Positions 1 to 8,097 of a stretch of DNA of 64,000 bases are shown here, in pieces; position 1 is the stretch's first letter, and each line of letters opens with the position of its first letter. A program made the translations under genes and the position numbers. The stretch comes from Bin87 sp034423595. GTDB taxonomy: Bacteria; Chloroflexota; Dehalococcoidia; Lucifugimonadales; UBA3495. Where the stretch lies: the NCBI GenBank assembly GCA_965207025.1, contig OZ242258.1, positions 3,348,001 to 3,412,000 on the forward strand, written 5' to 3'. The notes under the pieces were generated by a model. That model was not told the DNA's origin. It made no database searches and was given only the letters and a program-made list of their open reading frames with translations.

Positions 1-2
1 GC

Positions 3-764
3 AAGATAACCTTCACCGGCAGCATGGAAGTGGGCGACCAGATCTGCCGCAACGCCGGCATCAAGAAGGTCACCATGGAGCTGGGCTCCAACAGCCCGCT
101 CATCATCATGTCCGACGCCGACATTGAGAAGGTCGCTGCTGCCACCGTGTCCAGCGGCTTCGCCAACGCCGGCCAGGTGTGCATCTCCACGCAGCGCGTC
201 TTCGCGGCCCGCACCATCTACGCCGACCTGCTGGACGCGCTGGTCAAGCCCACCCAGGAATTCAGCGTCGGCAACCCATTCGACGAGGACGTCAAGATGG
301 GGCCCATGATCCGCCAGACCGATGCCGAGCGTGTCGAGAGCTGGATCGCCGAGGCCGTGGGCCAGGGCGCCCGCGTCATCGCCGGCGGCGGGCGCGAAGG
401 CACCATGCACACCGCCACCGTCGTCGCCGACGCCCGTCCGGAGATGCTCATCTCCCGCGAGGAACTGTTCGGCCCCGCCGTGGCCGTCAGCGCCTTTGAC
501 GACATCGACGACGCCATCGCCAAGGCCAACGACACCCGTTTCGGCCTCTCCGCAGGGATCTTCACCCAGAACGTGGACTGGGCCATGAAGTTCGCCCAGG
601 AAGTCCACTCCGGCAATCTGCACATCAATTCCTCGCCCCAGTGGCGCGCCGACGTGATGCCCTACGGCGGCCTTAAGGACAGCGGCATGGGCAAGGAAGG
701 CCCCGCCTACGCCATCGAGGAAATGACCGAGCTCAAAATGGTCGTCTTCCACATGGGCGGCTAA
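3..764 (+). CDS. Aldehyde dehydrogenase, C-terminal part (5' end outside window)
   Basis: NAD(P)-dependent oxidation of an aldehyde to a carboxylate. The reading frame is open from base 3, giving KITFTGSMEVG, which matches the conserved FTGS-x-x-VG cofactor-site motif of the family, so the ATG at 24 is internal and the gene begins before the window. Counting from that internal Met, the general-base Glu lies in MELGSNSP (residue 19) and the nucleophilic Cys in AGQVCIS (residue 53). The C-terminal EELFGP and PYGGLKDSGMGKEG motifs are present, so the visible catalytic half is intact. The substrate cannot be read from sequence. The next gene is a PIG-L deacetylase after two palindromic repeats. 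Confidence 0.93.
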   Translation, partial: KITFTGSMEVGDQICRNAGIKKVTMELGSNSPLIIMSDADIEKVAAATVSSGFANAGQVCISTQRVFAARTIYADLLDALVKPTQEFSVGNPFDEDVKMGPMIRQTDAERVESWIAEAVGQGARVIAGGGREGTMHTATVVADARPEMLISREELFGPAVAVSAFDDIDDAIAKANDTRFGLSAGIFTQNVDWAMKFAQEVHSGNLHINSSPQWRADVMPYGGLKDSGMGKEGPAYAIEEMTELKMVVFHMGG

Positions 765-785
765 CCTCTCAACAAGCCCTGTACC

Positions 786-814
786 GTAGGGGCGGGTTTC
801 AAACCCGCCCCTAC
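786..814. repeat. Palindromic repeat, family E
   Basis: Near-perfect inverted repeat with arms GTAGGGGCGGG and CCCGCCCCTAC around TTTCAAA, just after the aldehyde dehydrogenase stop. The same design recurs at 851, 12116, 31772 and 43108. It could act as a transcription terminator here. Confidence 0.8.
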
Positions 815-850
815 CCATTGCCCGATACGTCACGACGGAATCCCGACCAC

Positions 851-878
851 GTAGGGGCGAATATTCATTCGCCCCTAC
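851..878. repeat. Palindromic repeat, family E
   Basis: Second copy 37 bases after the first, with arms GTAGGGGCGAAT and ATTCGCCCCTAC. The arms are of the GAAT subtype also seen near 31772 and 43108. Confidence 0.8.
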
Positions 879-906
879 CCATTGCACAAAACCACGGAGA
901 ATCAAC

Positions 907-1719
907 ATGACCAGCCGACCCCACGGAATCGACGGCTGGGGCTACCCCAACCAGGAATACGCCCCCGAACCCTACGTTATGGAACAGGCCCCGCGCTGCG
1001 CCCTGGTGGTTACTCCCCATCCGGACGACGCCGAGGGCGGCTGCGGCGCGACCATGGCCAAGTGGATCGCCGAATCGGGCACGAAGGTGGTCATCCTGAT
1101 GTGTACCAACGGCAACAAGGGCACCGGCGACCGCTCCTTGACCCCCGAAACGCTGGCCGCCACCCGCGAAATCGAGCAGCAGAACGCCTCCAACGTGCTG
1201 GGAGTCGCCGAGGTGGTATTCCTGCGCTACGGCGATGGCGAACTGGAGGATACCCACGAGTACCGCGGCGAGGTGGTGCGCCAGATCCGCAAGCACAAGC
1301 CGGAGGTCGTATTCGGCATTGACCCATACCGCGTAACCTCCCACACCCACCGGGACCACCGCCACAGCGGACAGGCGGCTCTCGACGCCGCCTTCTCCTA
1401 CGCCTGGAGCTATCTGGACTTCCCGGAGCAGATCACCGAGGAGGGACTGGAGCCTCACCAGGTGCGGGAGGCGCTGCTCTGGGGTTCCGAGCGCCCCGAC
1501 ACCTTCGTATCCATCACCGAGCAGCACATCCTGATGAAAGCTGAGGCCCTGAGCCGGCACGAATCCCAGATCAGCGCCCGGACGCGCTCCCAGCGCCTGG
1601 ATCGCATGACCGAGGGTAGCCGCCTCCAGGGTGAACGCTGCGGCGAGCCGTTCGCGGAGGGATTCCGCCGCATCCGGTTCAACCTGGGCAGCGATGAATG
1701 GTGGCTGCTGAACCGTTAG
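907..1719 (+). CDS. PIG-L family deacetylase
   Basis: Zinc-dependent N-deacetylase of the PIG-L/LmbE fold (family includes GlcNAc-PI, mycothiol and bacillithiol pathway deacetylases). The metal and catalytic motif PHPDDAE is at residues 37-43 and a second histidine motif THRDHRHSG is near 147-155, matching the usual arrangement; 270 residues is typical. The start ATG follows a purine-rich GGAGAATCAAC. There is no biosynthetic partner nearby to fix the substrate. In this kind of genome such genes often sit among catabolic enzymes, so a role on an external amide is possible but unproven. Confidence 0.9.
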   Translation: MTSRPHGIDGWGYPNQEYAPEPYVMEQAPRCALVVTPHPDDAEGGCGATMAKWIAESGTKVVILMCTNGNKGTGDRSLTPETLAATREIEQQNASNVLGVAEVVFLRYGDGELEDTHEYRGEVVRQIRKHKPEVVFGIDPYRVTSHTHRDHRHSGQAALDAAFSYAWSYLDFPEQITEEGLEPHQVREALLWGSERPDTFVSITEQHILMKAEALSRHESQISARTRSQRLDRMTEGSRLQGERCGEPFAEGFRRIRFNLGSDEWWLLNR

Positions 1720-1737
1720 GCTGGCGGGCAGTTGGCG

Positions 1738-1743
1738 TATAAT
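1738..1743 (+). promoter_or_regulatory. Candidate -10 box
   Basis: A perfect TATAAT lies 22 bases before the next start codon. The -35 region is weak, so this is a tentative promoter for the following coiled-coil protein. Confidence 0.35.
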
Positions 1744-1764
1744 GGGTTAGGTGAGTAGCTGACC

Positions 1765-2472
1765 ATGGTCACCATCAGTACATCGGAAGACTTGTTGCGC
1801 GCGCTCCGCGAAAACCCGGAGTGGAAGGAAGCCGTGCGCCGCGAAATCCTCACCGAGGAACTGATGAACCTGCCCGCCAGATTCGACCGTTTCGTGGCGA
1901 CTACCGAGCAGTTCATTGACGAGCAGCGCGAACACAACGCGAGAACGGATCAGTTCATTGACGAGCAGCGGCAGTTCAACGAGCGGGTGGAAGGTTTCAT
2001 GGAGCGGACCGACCGCAGGTTTGCCAGGATGGAGGGTGACATTTCTGAAATGAAAGATACTCATGCCGTTAGCAAAACTGCGCGTGAAGCCCCCGGTATC
2101 GCTCGGGAGATGGGCTTCAAGCTGGTCCGCAGTCTCACCTACGACGATCTGCTGGAAATGCACTTGGCCGCTGACACCAGCGGAATCGACACGCCGTCGC
2201 TGCGCAGCTTCCGACGCGCCGACATCGTCATTGAAGCCACTGACGAGGACGGGGCTACTCACTATGTGGCGATGGAGGTCTCATACACAGCCGACCGGCG
2301 CGATACCAGCCGCGCCATCCGCAACGCCGAATTCCTGACCCGATTCACGGGACATTCCGCCCGCCCGGCCATCGCCAGCATCCGCAACGACCGGGAAATT
2401 CAAGACCTCATCGACAGCGGACAGGTGTATTGGTACGAGCTGGACGATAGGACTCCAAGGCCGGGAGCCTAG
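1765..2472 (+). CDS. Hypothetical protein: coiled coil plus PD-(D/E)XK-like domain
   Basis: Residues 30-100 form a heptad-rich helix containing a duplicated QFIDEQR segment. The C-terminal half has a hydrophobic strand with Asp (RRADIVIEA) followed by a strand with Glu (HYVAMEVSYT). This layout is typical of restriction-endonuclease-like proteins, although the usual Lys after Glu-x is Ser here. I do not know a named function. Similar coiled-coil/nuclease-fold proteins are common hypothetical genes in Chloroflexota and cyanobacteria. It stands alone between PIG-L and the convergent isochorismatase-like gene. Confidence 0.6.
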   Translation: MVTISTSEDLLRALRENPEWKEAVRREILTEELMNLPARFDRFVATTEQFIDEQREHNARTDQFIDEQRQFNERVEGFMERTDRRFARMEGDISEMKDTHAVSKTAREAPGIAREMGFKLVRSLTYDDLLEMHLAADTSGIDTPSLRSFRRADIVIEATDEDGATHYVAMEVSYTADRRDTSRAIRNAEFLTRFTGHSARPAIASIRNDREIQDLIDSGQVYWYELDDRTPRPGA

Positions 2473-2475
2473 TGG

Positions 2476-3078
2476 CTAGGCAATCCCCCCAATCACCTCA
2501 TCCGCCGTCGCCACCCACGCCATGCGCGGGAAGATGATGTCCATGCACACGTCGTGCTCGGTGGACGTGCCCGCCGCGCAGCAGTCGCGCACTACGATGC
2601 AGTCGTAGTCCTTGTCCCGGGCGTCCCGCAGCGATCCCTCCACCACGCCGGTTGTGGAGTAGCCGGTCAGGATCAGCGTGGTGATGCCGAACCGCCGCAG
2701 GTACACCTCGATGTCCGTGGTGTTGAACGGGCTGGTGGTGTGTTTGATGACGACGGGATCCTCCGGGCGCGGCGCCAGATCCGACACCACCTCCGCGTCG
2801 TGCGTCCCTGCGGTGAGGCGTGGCCCGGCGTCCGCCGCGCTGGCCTGCGCTCCGAAGGGCGGACGCGGCGCGTCCCGACGGTCGGGCCGGCGGTTCACCA
2901 CCACGTAGATCACCGGCATACCCACGGCGCGGGCCTTTTCCAGCAGCCGCACGCTGTTGGCGATGATCTCCTCGCCCGAGTAGGGCTGCACCGGCATCGC
3001 GCCGCCCTTGATCAACTCGTTCTGCATGTCCTGGATCAACAAAGCGGTCGTTTGGGGATTGATGGTCACGTCGGGCAT
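2476..3078 (-). CDS. Isochorismatase-like hydrolase family protein lacking the catalytic cysteine
   Basis: Rossmann-like cysteine hydrolase fold. Conserved Asp in LLIQDMQNE and Lys in VVIKHTTSPF are present, but the family segment T-G-x-x-T-x-x-C-V reads TGYSTTGVV, so the nucleophilic Cys is Val. The start at 3078 (MPDVTINPQ) is preferred over the upstream 3105 because GGGAGGAAATC sits directly before it; this gives 200 residues, the family norm. Members without Cys include true isochorismatases that use acid chemistry, so the protein may be active but not as a thiol amidohydrolase. Confidence 0.85.
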   Translation of the reverse strand: MPDVTINPQTTALLIQDMQNELIKGGAMPVQPYSGEEIIANSVRLLEKARAVGMPVIYVVVNRRPDRRDAPRPPFGAQASAADAGPRLTAGTHDAEVVSDLAPRPEDPVVIKHTTSPFNTTDIEVYLRRFGITTLILTGYSTTGVVEGSLRDARDKDYDCIVVRDCCAAGTSTEHDVCMDIIFPRMAWVATADEVIGGIA

Positions 3079-3116
3079 GATTTCCTCCCGTCTGGCGAGT
3101 TGCAATTATCCGAATC

Positions 3117-3893
3117 CTACTGTTGTTGATTGTCTGCTGCCCCAGGGGACTCTCCGGATTCCGGATTTCGCCGGAATGACGTTGCAAGGTTGGCACAGTG
3201 GATGGCCTCGCTGTCCTTGTGGGGGAACTCTGCGCCGTCCTCGCTCCATCGCACGCCGTGGGCCCGCATCATGGCCGTCGCGTTGGCCCGCGCCACGGCC
3301 CGCAGCGCGTTGGCCATGATGCCGCCGTTCTTGCGCACGATCTTGGCCGGCGCCTCCACAACCTCCCTCGGCCCGGGCTCCAGCAGGCCCCATCCGGCCG
3401 GCAGCATCTCCGCCAGCACGACGCCTCTGGGCGCCATGATGTGGTGGTAATCGGCGATGCTCAAAAAGCGTGGGTCGTGGAACTTGGTGGATACCGTCGT
3501 CAACCGTTCGCGCAGTCGTTCCTGCTCTTGCAACAGTCTATCCAGATCGCCGGCCGATGTCCGGTAGCCTGGAGAGTCCGCCAACTCGATCCGTCGCGCC
3601 AAGGAGTCCGCGCGTTTGCGCAGCCGCTCAATGTCCGCCTCGGTGTGGTTATCCCGGGCGAAATCGGAGCGGGACACCTTGACCTCCACCACATGTATCG
3701 TGTTACTCGGCCCGATTCCCACCACGTCAACGATGGAACCCCACGGCCCTTGCAGGCGCACCTCCAATCCGATGCACCGGCAGCGGGTCACGCAGTAGAG
3801 CCACTCCCAGGCTTCCCATTTAAGCCGGTAGGTCAGCTCCGACTCGCTGCCCAGCTTGAACCGTTGGTCGTCCACACCGCTATTCCCGCTCAT
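3117..3893 (-). CDS. MmcB-like / PD-(D/E)XK protein of unknown role
   Basis: The core reads IVDVVGIGP then IHVVEVKVSRSDF, an Asp strand and an E-x-K strand of the PD-(D/E)XK nuclease fold. It resembles MmcB-related DNA repair proteins, with the later FLSIADYHHIMAPRGVV and LPAGWGLLE segments also of that type. A helical insertion of about 50 residues lies between. Both termini are suspicious. The ATG at 3893 is inside a family C repeat, and the last 20 or so residues (from SFRRNPESG) are translated from a family B repeat. The native start may be a GTG at 3875 (VDDQRFK). Confidence 0.6.
   Translation of the reverse strand: MSGNSGVDDQRFKLGSESELTYRLKWEAWEWLYCVTRCRCIGLEVRLQGPWGSIVDVVGIGPSNTIHVVEVKVSRSDFARDNHTEADIERLRKRADSLARRIELADSPGYRTSAGDLDRLLQEQERLRERLTTVSTKFHDPRFLSIADYHHIMAPRGVVLAEMLPAGWGLLEPGPREVVEAPAKIVRKNGGIMANALRAVARANATAMMRAHGVRWSEDGAEFPHKDSEAIHCANLATSFRRNPESGESPGAADNQQQ
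3150..3181. repeat. Palindromic repeat, family B, inside a coding 3' end
   Basis: GGATTCCGG and a complementary CCGGAAT arm form the short inverted repeat that recurs at least nine more times in the window. Here it lies within the reading frame of the MmcB-like gene rather than after it. Confidence 0.75.
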
Positions 3894-3912
3894 CCTGAGC
3901 CTGTCGAAGGAC
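3886..3912. repeat. Repeat, family C half-element
   Basis: Sequence CGCTCATCCTGAGCCTGTCG followed by AAGGA. One arm of the larger hairpin seen complete at 55289. It includes the annotated start codon of the MmcB-like gene on the other strand. Confidence 0.75.
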
Positions 3913-3969
3913 CGTGAATCCCGTCCGCTTGTAATCCATCACTCCCGCCGGCACTCCCGCCTATAATCC

Positions 3970-3995
3970 GTCATTCCGGCGAAAGCCGGAATCCA
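3970..3995. repeat. Palindromic repeat, family B
   Basis: ATTCCGGC and GCCGGAAT arms around GAAA, in the gap between two minus-strand genes. Confidence 0.75.
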
Positions 3996-4050
3996 CAAAC
4001 CCCTGCGCCTCTGCGTCTTCGCGCCTTGCGTTGAATCCTTTGATGAGTTG

Positions 4051-5073
4051 CTACAGCTCCTGCAAATCCCGCACGATGCGTTGCAGTTGAACCTGCTCGG
4101 CGTCGGTTGGCGCGTCAAACGAGAAGTGCATCTCGTCCACCAGGTCGCCGTACTTCTCGCGGAACTTGCCGGCAATCTCGTCGTACTCGCCGATGGTGGC
4201 GAAGGCGTTGAGCATCTCGTCGGGCACCAGGCCGGGCATCTCGTCCCACTTGCCCTCCCGCGACAGGCGGTGCAGCTCCTTGCCGATGTCCTCGAAGCCG
4301 TGGCACTCCAGCACCGGGAAGTAGGTCCGCGTGGACGAATAGAAGGATATCCGCCGGCGCGTTACCTCCGCCTGCTGCCGGATTGCTTCCTGGTTCGGGC
4401 CGGTAACGATGAAGCCGCCGCCCACGATATTCACGTCCTCCGGGTTCCGGCCGGCGCGCCGCGCGCCCTCGGCCACGTTGGGCTGCACCACCTGTCGGAT
4501 GTACTCCGGGGACGTGAGGCTGTGCAGCATCAGCCCGTCGCCGACCTCGCCGGCCACCAAACAGTTGTACCCGTTGACGGCGGCGGTGTACACCTCGGGC
4601 GGGTTGTACTCGCTGGGGCCGGGGCTGAAGAACGGCGTCATCAGCGAGAACTGGTAAAAATCGCCCTGGTACTCCAGGTTGCTGCCCGTGTCCCAGCAAT
4701 TCCAGATGGCCTTAAGAGATTGCACGTACTCACGCAGCCGCGAACCCGCCGAGCCGGTCCAGCGCGTCGAGAACCGCCGCTCGATGTGCCCCTTCACCTG
4801 CGTGCCCAGACCCAGCCGGAACCGTCCGTTGCTGCCGTCCTGCAAGTCACGGGCCGTGTACGCCACCACCATGGGCGAACGCGGGAAGGCGATGGCCACG
4901 TGGGTTTCCAGCGTAACCCGGCTGGTGGACGTGGCGGCCACGGCCAACGGCAAAAACGAATCGTGCGCCGTCTCGTTGGTGGACACGCCGTCATAGCCCG
5001 CCGACTCTGCCCACGCCGCCTCGGCGGCCACGCCGTCAAAGTCGCGGGATTTTAGGGAATAGACAACTCTCAT
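4051..5073 (-). CDS. LLM class flavin-dependent oxidoreductase
   Basis: Luciferase-like monooxygenase TIM barrel using FMN or F420. Recognised from the N-terminal barrel start, AESAGYDGVSTNET, the VTLETHVAIAFPRSPMVVAY segment and the NGRFRLGLGTQVKGHIERRF strand typical of the F420-type members; 340 residues is the usual size. Expansion of this family is a known hallmark of SAR202 bacteria, where such enzymes are proposed to attack recalcitrant organics. It lies 80 bases after a nuclease-like gene in the same direction and may be transcribed separately. Confidence 0.88.
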   Translation of the reverse strand: MRVVYSLKSRDFDGVAAEAAWAESAGYDGVSTNETAHDSFLPLAVAATSTSRVTLETHVAIAFPRSPMVVAYTARDLQDGSNGRFRLGLGTQVKGHIERRFSTRWTGSAGSRLREYVQSLKAIWNCWDTGSNLEYQGDFYQFSLMTPFFSPGPSEYNPPEVYTAAVNGYNCLVAGEVGDGLMLHSLTSPEYIRQVVQPNVAEGARRAGRNPEDVNIVGGGFIVTGPNQEAIRQQAEVTRRRISFYSSTRTYFPVLECHGFEDIGKELHRLSREGKWDEMPGLVPDEMLNAFATIGEYDEIAGKFREKYGDLVDEMHFSFDAPTDAEQVQLQRIVRDLQEL

Positions 5074-5153
5074 TGGTGGTGGCTCCTATAGCTTGGATTG
5101 CCATCGCATCACAGCAGGCTTGCCGATTGGGGGTTATGCCTTCTGCCGCTCTG

Positions 5154-6233
5154 CTAACTGTCAAACATCTCGACCCCGCCGATGGCGGCAACGATATAGT
5201 CGGTCATTTCTTGCGAAACGCCTGCTGCTTTGGCGAACTGTCCGTAGGCTTCGCCGAGCGCCATACGTTTAACGGCGCCGTAAATGTCCGACACACGCTG
5301 ATTGCCAAGCCCGTAGTGGTCTGCCACTTCGCTAACGCTCTTACCTTCCAGACGCATCTGGACGATGCCCAAGTTGCGTTCGGTAAAGTCAATAACCCGA
5401 GGGTGCCGGGTGGTTTGGCTGACAGCCCGAACCCATTCGTTTGGTTTGGCGACGATGTTGAACTTGGGCGCCGCCGGCGAATTCCCAATTCTCCACAGTT
5501 CCACCTCTAAACCGAAAAACCGAAATCTTTCATCGGTAATTTCGTTCAACCAGTCCAGCGCGGCGCGGTGTTGATCGGTAAAAGTTGCCGCAACCCAGAC
5601 GATAGTCACGGTCTTCAATCCGGCAGCGTAGGTCAACAATTGTCCCAAGTGAGTATGGTCGGTGCGCTCCAACTGGTTTTCAATCAAAACCCAGGAATCG
5701 TCGTACGTATTTCGGCAGAGAATGTCGGCGCGGAACGGACCAACGCTTTCCTCTTGCCCCGCCGTTTCCAAATCCATATTCAAGGTTTGGGACAGCACCG
5801 CCAAGTTCTCCGGCTGCGTTAACCACGGCGTGAAATCCTGAGCTTCGGTTTTCCATTCCTTACGAAGGTCAACACGTTCCAACCTGCCCAGCCCGCTGGT
5901 AATCGTACCCCCTTCGTTCCCTTTGCGACTATACTTTGGGTTCGTATCTGATACGACCTCTGCTAGGTCATTGAACACATCCAGCTGAGACCTATCCTCA
6001 GCTTCCGCCAGAGTGGTAACCGCCAAACCCATCATCTCGCCGTAGTCGCTGGCGGTAGCTCGGAGTGGGACTAGAACCTCCCATTTACGAGCATCTTGCT
6101 CCTTGCTGTATATGACGATAGGTCGCTCTCCCCAGTGGCCAGCGTCAGACCAGCCATCTGCTTCCAGATATGTCCGCAAGCTGGCAGCGGTTAATGACTC
6201 CAGCGCGGCACGGTCGCTGATTTGCACCTTCAT
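5154..6233 (-). CDS. PD-(D/E)XK protein with C-terminal helix-turn-helix (DUF4268-like)
   Basis: Three parts can be seen. Residues 1-105 form a small alpha/beta domain (WEVLVPLRATASDYGEMM) that I have seen in uncharacterised bacterial proteins. Residues 130-275 are a nuclease-like domain with FRADILCR, then LIENQLERTDHTHLGQLLTY and FFGLEVELWRIG, matching the DUF4268-type family with an Asp/E-x-Q core. Residues 290-335 look like a helix-turn-helix (KSVSEVADHYGLGNQRVSDIY). Its ATG overlaps the stop of the DUF4365 gene by four bases (ATGA), so the two are translationally coupled. The combination suggests a DNA-targeting or defence-type function, not demonstrated. Confidence 0.7.
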   Translation of the reverse strand: MKVQISDRAALESLTAASLRTYLEADGWSDAGHWGERPIVIYSKEQDARKWEVLVPLRATASDYGEMMGLAVTTLAEAEDRSQLDVFNDLAEVVSDTNPKYSRKGNEGGTITSGLGRLERVDLRKEWKTEAQDFTPWLTQPENLAVLSQTLNMDLETAGQEESVGPFRADILCRNTYDDSWVLIENQLERTDHTHLGQLLTYAAGLKTVTIVWVAATFTDQHRAALDWLNEITDERFRFFGLEVELWRIGNSPAAPKFNIVAKPNEWVRAVSQTTRHPRVIDFTERNLGIVQMRLEGKSVSEVADHYGLGNQRVSDIYGAVKRMALGEAYGQFAKAAGVSQEMTDYIVAAIGGVEMFDS

Positions 6234-6721
6234 AGTTGTTCTCCTCTTGCCGCTTGGACCATTAATTCGGTGAGTCGCGAACTACTGAAAATGCTTGCCA
6301 ATGGAATGTGAACCGCCACCGTAGCAGTGTTAGCGGTCGATGGATAATTTGCCAGCGAAAGCCAATAGCCACAATAGCGCAGGCAAAGCTCATCGTCGGT
6401 TTGCGTCAACCATTGACTCTCATCGTCCGGCAACCGAACCACAATCAATACGAAAGGAGCGTCGGCGTTGCGTATGTGGTTGTAATCACGTATTGGCAGG
6501 GGAAAACGCAGTTGGTTCCCCCGTACTACATTCTGCTCGGTAGCCTTGGCTTGGAATCTGATCAGGTCCCGCCCACGGGCCGGCCCAACCAGAAAGCCAT
6601 CCACGCTACCCCGATCCACCTTCGGCTCAATCACCTCGCAGTCGGCATAAGTTGCCACCGCATTGATGTATGCCAGTGAAAACCGCTCCTTACGGGTGTT
6701 TAAATCCATCCGTCGATTCAT
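6230..6721 (-). CDS. DUF4365 domain protein
   Basis: 163 residues starting MNRRMDLNTRKERF. Family features include the ATYADCEVIEPKVDRGSVDG strand pair, the IRFQAKAT strand, FPLPIRDYNHIRNADAP and CGYWLSLANYP. DUF4365 is related to restriction-endonuclease-like folds and is often found beside toxin or defence genes. The start codon shares its A with the TGA of the upstream pterin dehydratase gene (TGATG), and its own stop overlaps the next start. The reading frame extends further upstream inside the dehydratase gene, but that extension is an out-of-frame shadow. Confidence 0.72.
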   Translation of the reverse strand: MNRRMDLNTRKERFSLAYINAVATYADCEVIEPKVDRGSVDGFLVGPARGRDLIRFQAKATEQNVVRGNQLRFPLPIRDYNHIRNADAPFVLIVVRLPDDESQWLTQTDDELCLRYCGYWLSLANYPSTANTATVAVHIPLASIFSSSRLTELMVQAARGEQL

Positions 6722-7077
6722 CACTCCGCCGGCGCATGCTCGGCGTAAATCTGGTCCGTCTTCGCGGCCATGATGAAGTCGTTGCGGTGCAGGTTGCGGA
6801 TCTTGTGCGTCCACCAGGTTACGCTGACGCGGCCCCACTCAGTGGTCAGGCGCGGGTGGTGTCCCTCGGACTCGGCCAATTCGCCCAGCGCGTTGGTGAA
6901 CTCCAGGGCCTGCACGAAATTGCGGAACTTGAACTGCCGGTCCAGCTTGGGAATCCCCGACTCGTCAATCAACGCCCACTCAATCACCGACGGGTGCAGC
7001 ACGGCGATTTCTTCATCGGTAACGTGGGGCGAATCCCGCCGGCACGCGGTGCATCGTTCGCTATACAGTTCGGCCAT
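6721..7077 (-). CDS. Pterin-4a-carbinolamine dehydratase
   Basis: Dehydrates 4a-hydroxytetrahydrobiopterin, recycling the cofactor of aromatic amino acid hydroxylases; in bacteria without such hydroxylases the role is less clear. The catalytic motif E-x-H-H-P is seen in SEGHHPRL and the partner WWTH follows. The start at 7077 (MAELYSERC) is chosen because GGAGGCGGCAAG lies directly upstream; an earlier in-frame ATG at 7119 has none. It is the first gene of a three-gene set with one- and four-base overlaps to the DUF4365 and nuclease-HTH genes, an unexpected partnership. Confidence 0.88.
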   Translation of the reverse strand: MAELYSERCTACRRDSPHVTDEEIAVLHPSVIEWALIDESGIPKLDRQFKFRNFVQALEFTNALGELAESEGHHPRLTTEWGRVSVTWWTHKIRNLHRNDFIMAAKTDQIYAEHAPAE

Positions 7078-7126
7078 CTTGCCGCCTCCGATTTCGGAAA
7101 TTTGCGCTAATTCTAGCATAGCGCAG

Positions 7127-7155
7127 TTGAGCCTCCGGTTGGGCTGGGGTATAGT
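7127..7155 (+). promoter_or_regulatory. Candidate sigma-70 type promoter
   Basis: TTGAGC, 17-base spacer, TATAGT. It faces the sugar isomerase-like gene that starts at 7231; a family B repeat would lie in the leader. Confidence 0.5.
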
Positions 7156-7186
7156 TTCCGCCTACGCAACGCTACTATCAATTTCC

Positions 7187-7213
7187 GTCATTCCCGCGTA
7201 GGCGGGAATCCAG
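7187..7213. repeat. Palindromic repeat, family B
   Basis: ATTCCCGC and GCGGGAAT arms around GTAG, in the leader of the sugar isomerase-like gene. Confidence 0.75.
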
Positions 7214-7230
7214 AGCATCGGGAGGCTACC

Positions 7231-8046
7231 ATGATCTACGGCGCGATAACCAACTCCTGGCGCAACCAGCTTGACGATGCCGACCTGGCCGACCTCATCG
7301 CCGAGGCCCAGTCTCGAGGCGCAGGCCACATCGAACTGCGCCAGACCTGCCTGGGCGCCGCCGAATCCGGCGAGGGCAACGCCTGGCGGCCCAACCTTGA
7401 AGCCATGGCCGGAGTGGTGCATCGTTTCCCCGACCTCACCTTCGACCTGGCCGTGGCCCTGCCCTGCATCACCACCGACATCGACCCAAACGGCGGCCTG
7501 TACCAGTCGCAACTGGAGGCCGCCCGACTGGTGGGCGGCGGCACACCCCACCTCCGCACCGTTGATCCCGGCGCGTCCGACACGCCGTGGGAGTCCCCGG
7601 CTGACGTGGCGGAAGCGGCGGCCCGCATCGCTCCGCTGGTGCGCGAAGCGGCCCGGCAGGGCGTGATATTCTCCATGGAAAACTCCGGCCAACCTCTGCG
7701 CTCCATGGCCCTGCTGGTAAGCGAGGCCCGCGCCCAGCTCACCGACGAGGAAGGCCAATACCTCGGCCTGTGCCCCGATCCCGCCAACCAACTGCGCCGC
7801 CATCCCGACAGCCACCCGCTGGACGAACTCGCGAACCTGCCCATCGACTACATCAAGATCGTCCACTTCAAGCAGGCCCGCGACGGCGTCGCCATCGGCA
7901 GCGTTGACGACGGCGACCTGGACTGCCACGCCATGCGCAAGATCCTGGAGGGCAAATCTTACGGCGGCCCCGCCGTCATGGAAATTCCATCAGCGGAGGA
8001 CGTGTTCGACAACCTCGCCGCCAGCTTCGCCTACCTCAACGCCTGA
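7231..8046 (+). CDS. Sugar phosphate isomerase/epimerase-like TIM-barrel protein
   Basis: 271 residues with a xylose-isomerase-like barrel: GHIELRQTC strand, FSMENSG with the metal-type Glu, LGLCPDPANQ with Asp, IKIVHFKQ with His, and AVMEIPS near the end with the last Glu. These are the positions that bind a divalent metal in this superfamily. The start is preceded by GGGAGGCTACC. Substrate unknown; the following argH and rpe genes do not form an obvious pathway with it. Confidence 0.75.
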   Translation: MIYGAITNSWRNQLDDADLADLIAEAQSRGAGHIELRQTCLGAAESGEGNAWRPNLEAMAGVVHRFPDLTFDLAVALPCITTDIDPNGGLYQSQLEAARLVGGGTPHLRTVDPGASDTPWESPADVAEAAARIAPLVREAARQGVIFSMENSGQPLRSMALLVSEARAQLTDEEGQYLGLCPDPANQLRRHPDSHPLDELANLPIDYIKIVHFKQARDGVAIGSVDDGDLDCHAMRKILEGKSYGGPAVMEIPSAEDVFDNLAASFAYLNA

Positions 8047-8049
8047 TGT

Positions 8050-8088
8050 CCCCTCTCCCTTGACGGGAGAGGGTTAGGGTGAGGGTGA
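8050..8088. repeat. Palindromic repeat, family A
   Basis: CCCTCTCCC and GGGAGAGGG arms followed by TTAGGGTGAGGGTGA. It ends 9 bases before the argH start, and its purine-rich tail is the only Shine-Dalgarno-like sequence there. Confidence 0.8.
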
Positions 8089-8097
8089 AAATCGCCC

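Noticed and set aside
2498..3196. 232-residue frame overlapping the isochorismatase-like gene
   Set aside because: Arg/Gly/His-rich shadow of the real frame.
6722..6838. N-terminal extension of the DUF4365 frame
   Set aside because: It lies wholly inside the pterin dehydratase gene and is composed of shadow sequence.
8086..8088. In-frame TGA upstream of argH as a third selenocysteine codon
   Set aside because: It lies inside a family A repeat, no conserved Cys exists at the ArgH N-terminus and no coding sequence continues upstream.
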